Counted from the stretch's first letter, positions 1 to 12,084 are shown. The stretch: DNA of 64,000 nt from Epiperipatus broadwayi (GCA_028023455.1 JAQFVV010000205.1:789353-853352), one strand, 5' to 3'. Translations and numbers: made by a program. Notes: generated from the sequence alone by a model not told the origin.

Positions 1-780
1 TAATTATATTGTTAATAACCAATACATAGAAAATAAAAGAAAATAAAGAAGAATAAAAAACAATGCTTTTATTAAAAATACAGTCATAAATTGTTATAAA
101 AACTCAGACTTGATTAGAATACCTGTACATACAATTATTTAAATTAATGTGAACTAATACTTGGTTTGTAAAACTATACTATAATTGGATTGTTAACAAG
201 TTATTGTCACACGCTTAATAAATTGAATAAATCTGTAATGTGATGTAATATAAAATGTCTTTTTAAATAAAATCTGATATTTCTAGGTGTAATCCAAATT
301 CCCCAGAAATCATATTAGCAAAGTTAGTTATGAATCAAAATATGCAAGCAACCCCTAGCGGTCCATTGTAAAACTATGTTATAAAATAATATTGTGTGTG
401 TGTTTTATTAACATAATAGTAATTGTGATTTCTAGTAGATACATAAGTCATAAGTTTCTAAAAAATATAATTATACTTCCTGCCTATCCAGAATATAATT
501 ATATGTGTTTATAGACAATAAAGAGCATCACATTTAATAATCATGCTTTTCCTCTTTTATATTTTTAATAAAGCAAGCAAAATGTGTTATTAGTGATGCA
601 CGGAGGCTTGATGCAGCTGATAAAGGGAGTTATTTTGAAGCTGGTTCTCTAATCCTTATGTTAGCACTGCATGGTTTACAATTAAGGATTTGTTTACTAT
701 AACTAAAATACTAATATTTTATTTTCATAATGAGTTCATAGAAGGCTCTTAAATGCCCTAGTTTATAATATACTGAATGT
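1..780. other. AT-rich non-coding stretch, nothing recognised
   Basis: No open reading frame, RNA gene or repeat family was recognised here. The stretch is AT-rich with scattered T and A runs. It ends at the 3' tail of the first LINE copy. Confidence 0.6.
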
Positions 781-782
781 AT

Positions 783-2648
783 CTTGAGAAGACATTGATG
801 TGATGTGATATGATATACTGTAGCTTCTCCTTAAACAGAGTCAAGAATCTCTCAACAATTATACCCAGAAAAACCTGTTAGCCACTTTATTTTCCATTCC
901 CCAGTCTAAGTTTTCCGATATTTTGCTTCATCCCATTTCCACAACATAATCTTTGTCAACTCTACGGCCTTTATATCTAAATCCCCTTTATCTTTTCCCA
1001 AACCCAGCATAAAAACCAATAATCCACTTTCTGTATAATCACTTTTTTCATATTTATTCTTCCATAACTTCATTATATGTACCTTTTCTGTTTTCACCCA
1101 TTTACATTCAATTAATAGATGCCTAAAATTTTTTATTCCTTCCTTACATAATTTACAGACTAAATCACCCAAATTTTCCCACTTACATGTATATTCTCTT
1201 GTTGCTAAAGATCCCATTCAATCCTTAAACAATAAACTACTTTCCTTACTATTATCATATATTAACTTGCACCTAATATTCTGTTTATTTTTATATATAT
1301 TTAAACTCTTTTTAGTCTCCATATTAGTTCTCCATCTCTCTAAATCTCTATTCTTTATTAATAAATCTATTCTTTTATCCTATTCCTTACCACTATAACA
1401 CTCAACAATCTTCCTAGCACAATCATCCTATCTTTTGTGCAAATATACTGATATAAACTCTTTATCCAAATCTTTTGCATATCGCATTACCTTTCTCACC
1501 CATCTTGTTACCTGTCCTTTACTCATAACCCAATTAAATACTATTTTGGCTATTCTTTTATTATCCATAAACTACAATCTACCATACATTTTCATTTTAC
1601 TTTTTGCATCTCTCATATGAAAACTTGACCATCCCATTTCTCCTTGCATTGTCTCCCTTGCTGTCCATACATCTGCATCCGATGCATGTCTTCCTACTTC
1701 TTTTTGTATTTTTTCTAAGTAATTTAATACCCCATTACTAACACATAATGCATCATTACCATATATTAAACCTGTTACTGCAACTCCCCTCCATATAGTT
1801 CTAACTATGTCATATTTATTATATGAAAACATTGTTAATTTCTTTATCAATCCCTTTCTTTTCTTTGCTTTATTTATCAATTTTTTCTCCCATTCATCCA
1901 AATAAGTTTTCTCATTACTTAAAATAATTCCCAAATAACTATATCTATTCACCAAACTTAACTTAATATCTCCCAATAAAAATTCTAAATCTTCTCTTTC
2001 CCCAGTATTAACCATTATTATATTGGATTTTTCTTCACTAAATTTAGTCCCCATCTCTTCCCCACACTTGCACATGTCCTCAGCATAACTTCCATATCTT
2101 CTTTTTTTTCTGCACACAAAAATATATCATCTGCAAAAAAAAAGACCTGACAAAATGTATACTCCCTTACCACCTATTAACAGTATCTCTATACCTCTTC
2201 CTAATCTTTCTATTACTCTTTCCATTTCACTCAAATATAACACAAACAAAATAGGTGACATAGGTCACCCTTGCCTTAGTTCCACCCTATTTTTAACTTT
2301 AACTGATTCTATAATCCCTAATTGATATATATATATAATAATTATTTTCATATAATTTTTTAATAATATCCACTAAAGCTTCACCCTTTCCTAAATTTGC
2401 TAAACTTATCCATAATCTATTTTTATTTACTTTATCATATGCCTTCTCTATATCTATAAAACTCATATATAACTGTTTACCTGAATTGCTACTCATATCC
2501 ATAAGTTGTGTAACTACAAATAAACTATCTTCTATACACCTATCTAATCTAAAACCTCCTTGCATTTCCCCCACTACATCATTATTCCCTTCCATTCATT
2601 TTACAACTCTTCTAGCCATCATATATAAGAAAACTTTATATAAAACTA
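783..2648 (-). mobile_element. LINE copy A, 5'-truncated, RT and C-terminal region, broken
   Basis: Minus-strand remnant of a non-LTR retrotransposon. In transcription order, 2595-2299 holds the RT palm segment with a GGFRLDR block and catalytic motif A (FIDIEKAYD). A block at 2280-2248 reads LRQG-stop-PMSPILF, motif B with an in-frame TGA at 2265-2267 where a Cys codon is likely. The FADD form of the RT active-site motif lies at 2137-2126. Frames 2117-1572 and 1217-906 carry the rest of the RT and a C-terminal zinc-knuckle pattern C-x2-C-x8-H-x4-C (CKLC...H...C). The 3' end has a GATGTGATGTG-type tail near 797-825. Frames are interrupted, so no functional protein is possible. The C-terminal CCHC knuckle is common in the I/Jockey/R1-related LINEs, but the clade is not settled. 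Copies at 2649-3541 and 26835-29700 belong to the same family. Confidence 0.88.
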
Positions 2649-3541
2649 TGTGATGTGATGTGATGTGATGTATTATGGCTTCTCCTTAAACGAAGTCAAG
2701 AATATCTCAGCAATTATGCCCAGATAAACCTGTTAACCACTTTATTTTACATTCCCCACTCTAAATTTACCCATAATTTTCTCTATCCCATTTCCACAAC
2801 ATAATCTTTGTCAACTCTATAACCTTTATATCTAAATCCCCCTTATCTTTTCCCAAACCCAGCATAAAAACCAATAATTCACTTTCTGTATAATCACTCT
2901 TCATATTTATTTTTCCACAACTTCATTATATGTACCCTTTCTGTTTTCAAACATTTACATTCAATTAACAAATGCCTAATATTTTCTATTCCTTCCTTAC
3001 ATAATTTACAAAATAAATCACCCATATTTTTCCATTTACATGTATATTCTTTTGTAGTTAAAGATCCCGTTCGAGCCTTAAACAATAAACTACTTTCCTT
3101 ATTATTATCATATATTAACTCACACCTAATATTCTGTTTATTTCTATATGTATTTAAACTCTTTTTACTCTCCATACTATTTCTCCATCTCTCTAACTCC
3201 CTAGTCTTTATTAATAAATTTATTCTTTTATCCCATTCCTTACTACTATAACACTCAATAATCCTCTTAACACAATCATCCCATCTTTTGTACAAATATA
3301 TTGATATAAATTCTTTATCCAAATCTTTTGCATACCGCATTACCTTACTCACCCATTTTGTTACCTGCCCTTTACTCATAACCCAATTAAATACTATTTT
3401 AGCTATTCTTTTATTATCCATAAACTGCAATCTACCAAACATTTTCATTTTACTTTTTGCATCTCTCATATGAAAACTTGACCATCCCATTTCTCCTTGA
3501 TGTGCCTCCCTTGCTGTCCATACTTCTGCATCCAATGCCCT
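2649..3541 (-). mobile_element. LINE copy B, 5'-truncated C-terminal fragment with TGATG repeat tail
   Basis: The frame 3535-2894 encodes 213 residues matching the C-terminal part of copies A and C. It has the SSFHMRDAKSKMKM block, then RIAKIVFNWVMSKGQ, then the zinc knuckle CKLC-x8-H-x4-C near residues 180-197. The 3' end is a (TGATG)n tract at about 2650-2670 on the plus strand, directly next to the 5' break of copy A. At the 5' end homology stops sharply at about 3541, as expected of target-primed reverse transcription that ended early. The frame is intact for its length but lacks the whole RT and endonuclease, so it is dead. It is less decayed than copy A. Confidence 0.88.
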
Positions 3542-5115
3542 CTGGTGTTAGATATTGGCAGTGTCTATAATGGGAGGTTGCCCATTATAAGGTATGCATA
3601 TTAAATCAATTATCTAGCTTTATCTAGAAGATATCTAATCACTGGATCATTATGATGAGAGAAATTGACGTGACTGGGAAGATAAGCAAAGTGCTTTGGG
3701 TTTACCTAGCTGATGATCTGAAAAGACTCATTCTGTCTAAAATAATATTTACTTATCATATCTTTAACCTAAATGCCCACTTATATAGGCGAATCTGAAG
3801 CATCTTGATTTAGAAGTGTGAAGTTGCTGTTTTCTCAACTGTTTAAGTCCACTATTTCCTCTACAAATTAACATACGTGAAATCTTGCGATTTACAACGA
3901 GTTAATATTACGATCTTAATGTTCGAAATTCTATAAACTATTAAAGAGTAGTATTTAATTTATTGAGTGCACAGAAAGCATATGTAAATACTTTAAACAT
4001 GTGTAAATTTAAAAAAAATATTTTATTTAAGCTATCCAAAAATATTTAGCCCTTCAGAGGTCATGATCAAAAAATGCTAATAAGTTTGAAGATCATTATT
4101 CTGTGGATTAACAAAATTAGTTGCAAAAAGAAAAACTGTTAAACCTATTGAAAATATAGCTTTATATAAATCAGGCACATAAATGATTAGTAGATGTGAG
4201 AATGAAAACTATTGTGACTTTAGAATATAAGGATTTAAAAGAGAATGGGAAAAGATAACTAAAAAAATATTAGCATTGTAAAAATGTAGAAATGTATATG
4301 AGGAAAAAGACTTTAGAAGAAATTAGAAATAGGAAGAAAAACTGCATTGGATATCTACTTAGAGGCTTATAAAAAGATGTGTTGATAAAGACAGGTAATT
4401 TGAGGAATATACAAAAAAAAACCACATAGTTTTTTTAGCTTACTCATATGTTTTTAAAATTACAGAGTCATCTACTGGCAGTTTGAGTAAGCAGTGATTA
4501 CTAGATGGTTATGCTCTAATATCCATATTCCTAGATAGAAAAAAATCCAGGTTTCAGATCTGAAATTACTACACTTACACATTTAATAACTACCTTTTAC
4601 TCTCTTATATTCTTCAAACTGGTATTCAAATATCTAAGGTTTATATTCAAACAAACTCACTTGCATATTATACAGACATGATGCAAGATCAGTAACAACT
4701 ATACATTTAAGTATCTTCGGTTTTAGTTCTCTTTTTCTAAATAAAGATTAGAAGGATACTACAGTTGGCATAGAATAAGATCACCAAAACATATAGAAAC
4801 TGACCTCGTATCAAGTTTATACCACTGCAAGCAAATTGGATTGGGCTTAAAATCTTAAGAGTGTGTTTTGATTTCAGGCTACTGGCGTGAATAGTGTAAA
4901 GATGGCTACTAATTACATAAGTGCATTAGTTCTGGTTTTGAATTCAAATCTTCTCTAACAAAGACCATAAAATAGTTTGGGGATTAATCATCATAATAAG
5001 TAGTTCTTGAGAATATGATGAAGAAGATAATAATGGATCACAATAAATTTGACCCTTGCCAATTAAATTGTAGTAATTGGCTCTTTATATATACTGAACA
5101 ATAATATAGACATGT
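3542..5115. other. Non-coding stretch, no recognised gene
   Basis: AT-rich DNA without a supported reading frame. Positions 3665-3720 share a short block (gggaagataagca) with 50878-50892, so part may belong to the dispersed repeat described at 50740-51125. Confidence 0.5.
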
Positions 5116-5117
5116 GT

Positions 5118-5240
5118 AAGAGATTGTTGTGTGGGCTAAATGATGGGTGCTGAATCAGCATGAAATGTGTTTCTTAGTGATCATACATCTTTTTTACATG
5201 TCTTTGGTATGATTACATCCCGTCACAAGGTATTAAAAGA
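5118..5240 (+). repeat. Decayed fragment of the R2 repeat core
   Basis: Contains the R2 hairpin module GGTGCTGAATCAGCATGAAA (5148-5167) followed by the usual downstream text ending in a TTTTTTACATG block and GATTACAT. The core is changed from CTGATGA to ATGATGG, so the hammerhead-like core is not intact. The outer arms and tRNA-like end are missing. Confidence 0.6.
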
Positions 5241-5379
5241 GGATAAAAACTAGTCCCTACCTTACATGAGAGTTATGTAGTGAATTATTATTCATTATTG
5301 AATAATCTTTAGTCTAATGAATGATTAATAAAAACTATTAATATAAGCCCTGTTTATGTTTTAAGGATTATCTCAAAGT

Positions 5380-5660
5380 CATTTTAAAGAAGTTTGATAT
5401 TGATTGTTTTCATGGAAAGACTTGGCATATATTGTGGAATTACAATTGAAAATGGTATTGAAGTATTTCAGAAAGAAAACTTTTCTGCTGAAACAAATTA
5501 AAAGGCATCATAGCAAAATATCAAACTCAAAAATGGACGAACATGTTGTATATATATATATAAATATTTGGGGTTCACAGCTTGGGTTGCACAGACATTG
5601 CTAGAGCAGTTTTTTTTCTTTCCTTGGAAATTGGAATGGCCATTCTAATTTATGAGAGGC
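5380..5660 (+). repeat. Dispersed repeat copy, unknown family, possibly once coding
   Basis: Similar to 50925-51120. Both share a stretch that can be read as GIEVFQKENFSAE here and GVEVFEKEQFSAEEN there, followed by matching text with a GTTTTATATGCAGATG-type block and a CCATTCT-ATGAG end. Amino-acid similarity survives in one frame, so the ancestor may have been coding, but I do not recognise the protein. Part of it (the GTGGATGTATTTGTGG block) recurs at 39630-39690. Confidence 0.45.
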
Positions 5661-5744
5661 TGCTATATGTATGTATTTATTATGTAGGTGGGTATGTGTG
5701 AATCTATGTGTGTATATAGTATTATATTTATTAATAATATATAT

Positions 5745-6930
5745 ATATATTATGCACAGACATATATTTATGTATCATACAAAATGGAACAATTTAATGA
5801 TCTTAGTAATATTTAGCCCAACATGTTTTCAGTACTGTGTACCTGACTCAGACCGGTTAATATTCCAGTGCATGCTTATTGGGACACTAGTGATTCTTTG
5901 AATGATAATGTTATTAGATTTGGCAATAAACCAGGCCTCCTTTATCTTCCTCTTTCTATCATTGAGTTCATTGTAGACAATATTAATTATTTTAGGATAA
6001 AATTCATGTCCAGTATTTTCCATAATTGGAGAAAACAGAATTAACTTCAGAGACTACTTAAAGTTGTAAATATTAATTCTTATTAAGCACAATGTCAGCA
6101 TGTAATATTTAAATAAGGCTATAACCTTAGTGCATGTGCTTTGGGTGATAGGAGTGGGCCTTTCTTATCTTTATAAAAGTCAAATCTTGCATTTAGATTT
6201 GTAGAAGTCTCTTTTGTAATAAATTCAGAGACTACTGTAGATTTTTTGCATTTATATGTGTGCTGTCATACATGCATTGATACACTAGCTTTCGACTCAC
6301 CATAATAATTGGTATTTATCATCTTGTTCTACCCTATTTTTTGAGTTGACTGAAAAAATTCTACATACTATTTTTTTTAACTTTGTGTCTGGGTAGGATC
6401 GAATTAGATGATACTCATATATTTGATGATTTGCCAAGGATCTGGCTGCAATGGTAATTATTATGGTGAGATGAAAGATAGTATCTTTATGCATTTATGG
6501 CAGCACAGATATCAAAACAAAAAATCTAAAATGAGATCTCAAGTTAATTTTTTTTTTCTCCAATAACGAAAAATACTAGACATGAATTTTATCCTCATGT
6601 AATTAATACTGTCTATAAGGAGCCTAATGGTAGTAAGAGTAAGATAAAAGTGGCATGGTTTAATGTCAAGTCTAATAACATTATCAATCAAAGAAACACC
6701 ATTGTGACACTGAGCACACACTGGAGTATTAATTGATCAGTTTAATTAAGTTGTCATAAGTTAAGCACACAATACCTGGAATATAAACTAATCAGCTTAG
6801 TTAAATTGCCATTAGTTAGGTACATAATATCGAAAGTGTGCTCGGTTAAATATTGCTAATATCATTGAATTGTTTTTTCCATTTTGTATGATACATAAAT
6901 ATACATTATACATGTGTGCATAATTTACAT
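5745..6930. repeat. Giant imperfect palindrome (foldback), about 1.2 kb
   Basis: The left arm runs from about 5745 to 6370 and the right arm from about 6390 to 6930, with the centre near 6380. Matching blocks include TTTATGTATCATACAAAATGG at 5768-5788 and its reverse complement near 6877-6898. TGATAATGTTATTAGA, ATAAAATTCATGTC and CACCATAATAATTGGTA with their complements also match. Both arms can be read in one orientation as a similar peptide (IKP...YL...INY-RIKFMSSIF), so the ancestor may have encoded something unrecognised. The left arm has an insertion (6059-6223). The right arm carries a tandem duplication of about 50 bp (6738-6840). Confidence 0.82.
6059..6223. mobile_element. 165-bp insertion with 13-bp target-site duplication
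   Basis: The 13-mer TTCAGAGACTACT occurs at 6046-6058 and again at 6224-6236. The opposite palindrome arm at the matching place has no insertion and reads straight through, which gives an empty-site comparison inside the same window. The inserted DNA has no terminal inverted repeat or poly-A end that I can see. A 13-bp duplication is in the range made by target-primed retrotransposition, so a truncated or SINE-like retroposon is the likeliest source. Confidence 0.7.
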
Positions 6931-8590
6931 TATAGACAGAGTTTTATATATATATATATTCTTTCTGATGATAACTAGGAATAAGATACTATAACTAAAC
7001 AGTGTTACATAGCCATCTTTTACTATTTCTTTGACACAATTTATTCTAACCTATCATTTATATTTAAAACTGTGTTATATACTTTAATATGCTTTTTAAA
7101 TCAGCAAGATGCAATTAAATAAATATTATAACGTGTGTATTTTACTGCTTTTACTATATAGGAGCTTTTATTATTTCTGATTGGAAAATTAAAACAAAAA
7201 GTTGATTCTCATCTTTGCGTTTGTTTAAAATATGTATATAAAAGAGGAAATTCTGACTTTCTTATTCTTTCCTCAAACAGTTTAAATAAAGGATTAAATT
7301 GTTGAACATTTTTCCACCTTGTTTACCTATAGTTTAAGCAGAAGCTAAATGAAGAATACAGGATTGAATTATAGTTTGCTTTTAGCAAAAGTCATATTTT
7401 TTTAAATTTTCATATTTACCTTTCGTTTTTGTTAGTAACTTCTACAAATTTAAACTTATAATGATTATTCTTTTTGTAAATAAAATATTTGAACGTATTT
7501 CTGAAGTATTTGTATAAAGTCATTTATAAGTATTTCACTTCAAAGATTGGTTAAAATATCTAAAATATTCGAATGACCATTTCACCAGATTTCAAAATAA
7601 GTGAAGCACCTCAAATGTCAGCACCATAATTGATCCTAAAATCTGACAGTTCTAGTATAAACTGCATTAAACTCTCTAATAGAATTCTCCATAATCTATG
7701 ATGTTTTGCTTGCTTTAATTTGTGATAGTTTCAAATACTAGTATCTCTACATAGTGGATTTAGCAAACCTTAGTTGTTTTCCAGGTATGTTTACATTTAC
7801 TGTCTCTCTGAATATGTTGTGGTATATCAGTGTATGACCATCCAATACAATGTTCAAGTCCTAATTTAAGAAATAATCAGTTTTCTCTCCTAATAGATCC
7901 ATATCAGTATCATTTAACTTTTTCTCTGTATGCTTGTTTGAAGTATGTTTATATTATGCTGCTTTGCTTTAATCTATAATAAGAGCACCAGCATAGAGTT
8001 GTATTATGGAAGTGAAGTAAGCCATCTCCTACTTGTTTCCCAATATCTTCATCTCTACTATCGCTGAATAAGTAATGATGTGTCAATATATATCCCATCT
8101 AATACAATCTTCCAGTCCTAATTTGAGAGATATCCACTATTTTCTCTTCTAACAATCACATAATCTCATTATTTGATTTATCCATTTGCTCATAGTATTC
8201 TTACTTTGTTTCCTCATAGGAAAACAATTTTGCATATTTATAAAGTATTTCACTTACTTCATGAATGCTTTGTTCTAGAAGGTTTGGCAAAGCTTTTATT
8301 GGCTGTCATCATCAAGATATAGACTATTTACTCAATAAAACTTTTCTAATAAATAGTGTACATGTCATGTTGAAATCCTCATTTAATTGTTATTGTCCTG
8401 TGTACTCAGATCTAGAAATACCTATTTTAAACTCAATAGATCTACACTTAATGTATAAATTTAACATTTAACTTAGATCAATTTTATCTTTGAACATAAA
8501 TTAAATCTAAAACAAACAACCAAATTATTGCACTAATATAAATGATGTAAACATTCATACAATTTATAAAATGCAGTACTTTATATATCA
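6931..8590. other. Non-coding stretch, no recognised gene
   Basis: AT-rich DNA with no supported gene. Two related blocks around 7860-7940 and 8080-8190 (CCTAATTT-AGA, then TTTTCTC-TCTAA) look like a loose direct duplication of about 240 bp offset, too decayed to define. Confidence 0.45.
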
Positions 8591-8660
8591 CCCTTGTAAA
8601 ATAGTTATCAGTTTCGACTGCTCAACAGTCTTCTTCAGATATCTTTTTAATAATTAAAAT
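8575..8660 (-). repeat. CTGAAGAAG-hairpin-CGAAAC motif (repeat family 3)
   Basis: On the minus strand the text reads CTGAAGA, A, GACTG, a TTGAG loop, CAGTC, then GAAAC: a perfect 5-bp stem framed by the two halves of a hammerhead-like core, but with one extra A before the stem. Related copies lie at 32740-32780, 49296-49500 and 59460-59690. No matching stem I or III was found, so a working ribozyme is not claimed. Confidence 0.55.
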
Positions 8661-8686
8661 AACTGTTTATTGCTGTGGAATTAAGA

Positions 8687-8772
8687 AGAAGTTTGAATAC
8701 CAAAAGTGACAGATTGAACCACAATTCATGGATCTAATTTGCAAAGTTCTACAACCTATCACTAAGCTAATT
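8687..8772 (-). repeat. Decayed tRNA-derived SINE fragment
   Basis: Shares GAAGTTTGAATACCAAAAGTGA with 31558-31580, then a degenerate reverse-complement tRNA-like part. It is one of several copies of the SINE family clustered at 42.3-44.1 kb. Confidence 0.5.
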
Positions 8773-9589
8773 ATGCAGGGCTATACGTTTATACGCGTGT
8801 GTGCATGTGAATGTTAAATTATAAGTTTTAAAATTTAGCATGCATACGCATGCATAAACAGAATTTTTTTAAAAAATAATTGTTGTAAATTAGCAAAATG
8901 CAAAATGACTTTTAATGATATAAAAAATAAAACATTAATTAATTCCCTGCAGAGTAAAGATCTTTCCCTCGCCCCCCCCCCCTCAGGATTTCAGAGAAAT
9001 AGTGTTAATGTGTGTATGTATTATTATAATTTTTTATTTTAATAAATGTTTTAAGTAAAGTGAGCGTATTTCATAAAGACTATTTTTATAACGGACAGAA
9101 TTTTTAGTCTATAATCTTATAAAGCAAAGGATGTTAAATTGGTAGTTTAATATTTTTATTTTTTCGCAATAGAGGGCAGCATTACAAAATTATGTTTATA
9201 AACATTTCTTTAAAGTTGTGTTTACACGTGAATTAAGAAGTGATCTTCCAAAGGTTAGATTCATTGTCTCCAAAAAGTTTTCGATAAGAGGACATTACGA
9301 TCTAACAATAACCAACCACGTAATTTTTATAAATTAATAGTTTATTCCTGTTTTTCACTTTCTTTTAATAAAAATATATATTATCACCATCAAGTAATTC
9401 AAGTTTATTTTAGACTTCCAGACTACAGTTTATCTTTTTCTCGTCATCTAGCTGCCCTACATGCTTTGGTACAGTGGTAGATGCGCTTAAAGTGCACACA
9501 TAGCACCTATTTTCTATGGTGTTCCGAGCACATGCATTAATACGTATCCTTACTGAAAATTAATATCATTTTGAAACATCATTGATCCA

Positions 9590-9990
9590 CTTCAGTTTAA
9601 TTCAGTGTATTTGATCCATAGCCTTTCTTTTTCACAACACATCAGCAAACTTTCTTATTTCATACATATATCTCACACTCGGACTTTTTCTAGATCTTTT
9701 ACCACTTCCTGGAAACTTCAACAGTCCATTTATTATATGTTTTAGCGATATATCCAATCCATTTCCACTTCAGTCTCTTCTTTCATTAATGTTAGCAGTA
9801 TCTGTTTGTTTTTTATTTATGTATTTCATTTTCAATCTCTTCTTCCCACTCCTAATATACATTTCTTCATTTCATTGAGTGCCCTGAAGACTCCTGTATT
9901 GCTTTTCTATTAAAGGTTCAAGTCTCAGATCCATAAGTAAGAATTGGTAAAACACGTTAAAAATCTTTAGTTTCAAACATATAGGGTTTT
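9590..9990 (-). mobile_element. Old RTE-type LINE fragment (RT C-terminus)
   Basis: On the minus strand, from about 9970 leftwards, the text matches the C-terminal RT segment of the RTE copies at 14.4 and 62.6 kb (VLP-LTYGSET, then RSLQGTQ, LKWKWIGYIAK, then R-RKSP-VRYM). Stops and frameshifts interrupt it throughout, so no frame of useful length survives. It is more diverged than the other RTE copies and may be an older wave or a sister family. Confidence 0.72.
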
Positions 9991-10006
9991 TTTTTAATAT
10001 TATACA

Positions 10007-10485
10007 ATCAAAGGAGCTTGGAGCGAAAACATTAGTGTCTTTTTATCTTGGGCTCCTATGAAATAGAAAATTGGCAGGATCATGAATTTACAGCACAGTG
10101 AAATGATAAAGATGATTCAAGATATACACATGATTCCTTGAGACCAGGGTTATGAGTGTTTTCAATAGCAGCAGATTAAGAAAATTGGCTGATTTGAAGG
10201 ATATAATAGCTTCTGGTAGTCCAAAACAGTGGGGTTGCATTATATACTAAAAACTAAGTGCTGTTCTTTCAATATCCAAAGCTCCTCACTGATGAAAGTC
10301 AAAAGCTAGAAACTAGTCTACAAGATTAAGTGAGTAGGCACTAAATTGGGATATTATGTACAAATCTTCCTGCATCCATTGATTACTAAGGTTTGCACTG
10401 GGTGGCACTACTGTATGGAGAGTTTGCTACTGTTATTAACAGCTGCTGTAAGCATAGAAAGTGGTGATCATGTGATGTTTTGATG
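10007..10485 (+). repeat. R1 repeat copy with degenerate hammerhead core
   Basis: R1 half-element in the orientation used here as forward. The hammerhead core is at 10289-10318: CTGATGA, stem II region, GAAAC, then a minimal stem III (C-TA-G) and TC. All core bases are present, but the 3' strand of stem I after the predicted cleavage point (10318/10319) has decayed and no longer pairs. The rest of the element follows: CTTCCTGCATCCATTGATTAC, TGGCACTACTGTATGGAGAG and the end block ATCATGTGATGTTTT near 10467-10482. Confidence 0.75.
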
Positions 10486-10734
10486 GTTTAAACACAATTT
10501 ATGTTTGCATCTCCATATTTAAAATGCATTATAAACTTAAATGATCTTTTTTTACACTATATTATGCATGTTCATGTCTGCATATATAATATTTCTTATT
10601 TTCAGTTATATGATCTAAATAATGTAGTTTTGGGTTTAAACTGTGTGCTAATCAGATATTAACCCTTTACATTGCTCCCAATTCATTTAGTTGTAGGGAA
10701 TAAATTATAGTTCCATGCAAATTTTAAACAGATT

Positions 10735-11105
10735 GACTTAGTAATAGAATATTTCACTGGTGAGCACTTAGCTGATTGATCAACTTTTTAGTGACCAACC
10801 GATTTGGTAGTAAATTAGCTTACTATTGAGAAGTTGTATAAGTAGCAGAATAAGGATTTGGTAAACATTTAAAAATAATTTTTGATTAGGGTTATTCTAG
10901 TGGTGGTGTAGTATGTCAGTGAGTGTTTTAATTAGTGCTTAAACCAACTTCCTAATAAGAGATTGGTTCAATAATAGACTAGCTTGGTGGTGTATCATTG
11001 GTTAATGTTAGAGTATCTTTCTAATAAGAAGTTCATTAGTGTTAATGTAGCTTTGTGATAGGCAATTGGATCAGTGGTTAGAGTAACTTGCTAGTGAGCA
11101 AAACC
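10735..11105. repeat. Degenerate minisatellite, roughly 45-65 bp units
   Basis: Loose repeats of a unit like GATTGGTTCAGTGGTTAGAG followed by CTTGCTAATAAG recur about six times with heavy divergence. Some units resemble a tRNA A-box (TCAGTGGTTAGAGTAAC at 11072-11088), so a tRNA-derived repeat may be the seed. Unit boundaries are uncertain. Confidence 0.45.
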
Positions 11106-11439
11106 GTATTAATTTATTTTTTAACAATAAATCAATAGGAAAATCTTAATTATTTGATGTGAGATCTTTGTAATAAACGCAGATTGATAAATCTCAGTTG
11201 ATCAGAAGAGAACACAAATGATGATCAGGAAATAATAAGAAACATATTTTTACTGTTAATAACTGGAGTTATCAATGACATCACCAAGCCCTAGGATAAC
11301 AAAATTAACATAGTATTCCATTTTCTTGATGTCATGCATAATGTAATTATATAATTATAAAACCAAGAAATTCTATAAATATGTTAACTTTAATAAAACA
11401 GACAAAAAAGTTCAAATATATAATAAAACAAAACAGATG

Positions 11440-11980
11440 AAATTGATTTTACACAGAGGCAAAACTCTCCATGCATTAGAGCCACTCAGTGCAAGCACTA
11501 GTAATCAATGGATGCAGGGAGGTAGTGCTTACTCATTCATTATCCCCAGAATAGTTTCTGGCTTGTGGCTTTCATTAGTGAGGAGCATTGGCTCTGAAAG
11601 CACTGGTGACTGTGGTTATTAAAAAACCAAAGACACCAAAAGTATGGATACTGAAATGAGTTCAGATCTATATGACTATATAAGCTAATGAGATTAAATT
11701 TAAAACATTATAGTGTTTTCATTTTGGACTCAAAGCTAAAAGGTGGCTGCTGGATAGTTGCATTAGATCCTAAGATCTAAGTGCAGTACTCTCAGATCCA
11801 AGGCTCCTCACTGATGATTGCTATAAGCTAAAAACTAGTCCAGGGATAATGGATGAGTAGGCACTAGAAAGGAATTTTATGCAAAAACCTTCCTGCATCC
11901 ATTGATTACTCTGTCTTGTACTGAGTGGTGTTCTGTGCAAACAGTTTGTGCAAGCATAAAGAATGGTGATCATGACAAAA
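11440..11980. repeat. R1 inverted pair with two degenerate hammerhead cores
   Basis: The left copy (about 11440-11615) is in reverse orientation and the right copy (about 11655-11980) is forward. The left core, minus strand 11535-11592, reads CTAATGA (G5 to A) and has lost the stem III G, but the inner stem I still pairs. The right core, plus strand 11796-11854, keeps CTGATGA and TC but has AAAA for GAAA (G12 to A). Each is inactivated by a different core change. The short reading frame 11437-11622 is only the left arm read through. Confidence 0.78.
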
Positions 11981-12084
11981 TTTGATTTTAATATACTTTA
12001 TTAATACAATATATATATATATAGTTGTTTCAAACTAATCATTATTTAACATATTTAAACATTCCTTTTGTATAATATTTTTAA

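Noticed and set aside
9470-9545. tRNA-like words (GGTACAGTGGTAGATGCG)
   Set aside because: Resembles an A box, but no B box or cloverleaf follows; at most an unrecognisable SINE scrap.
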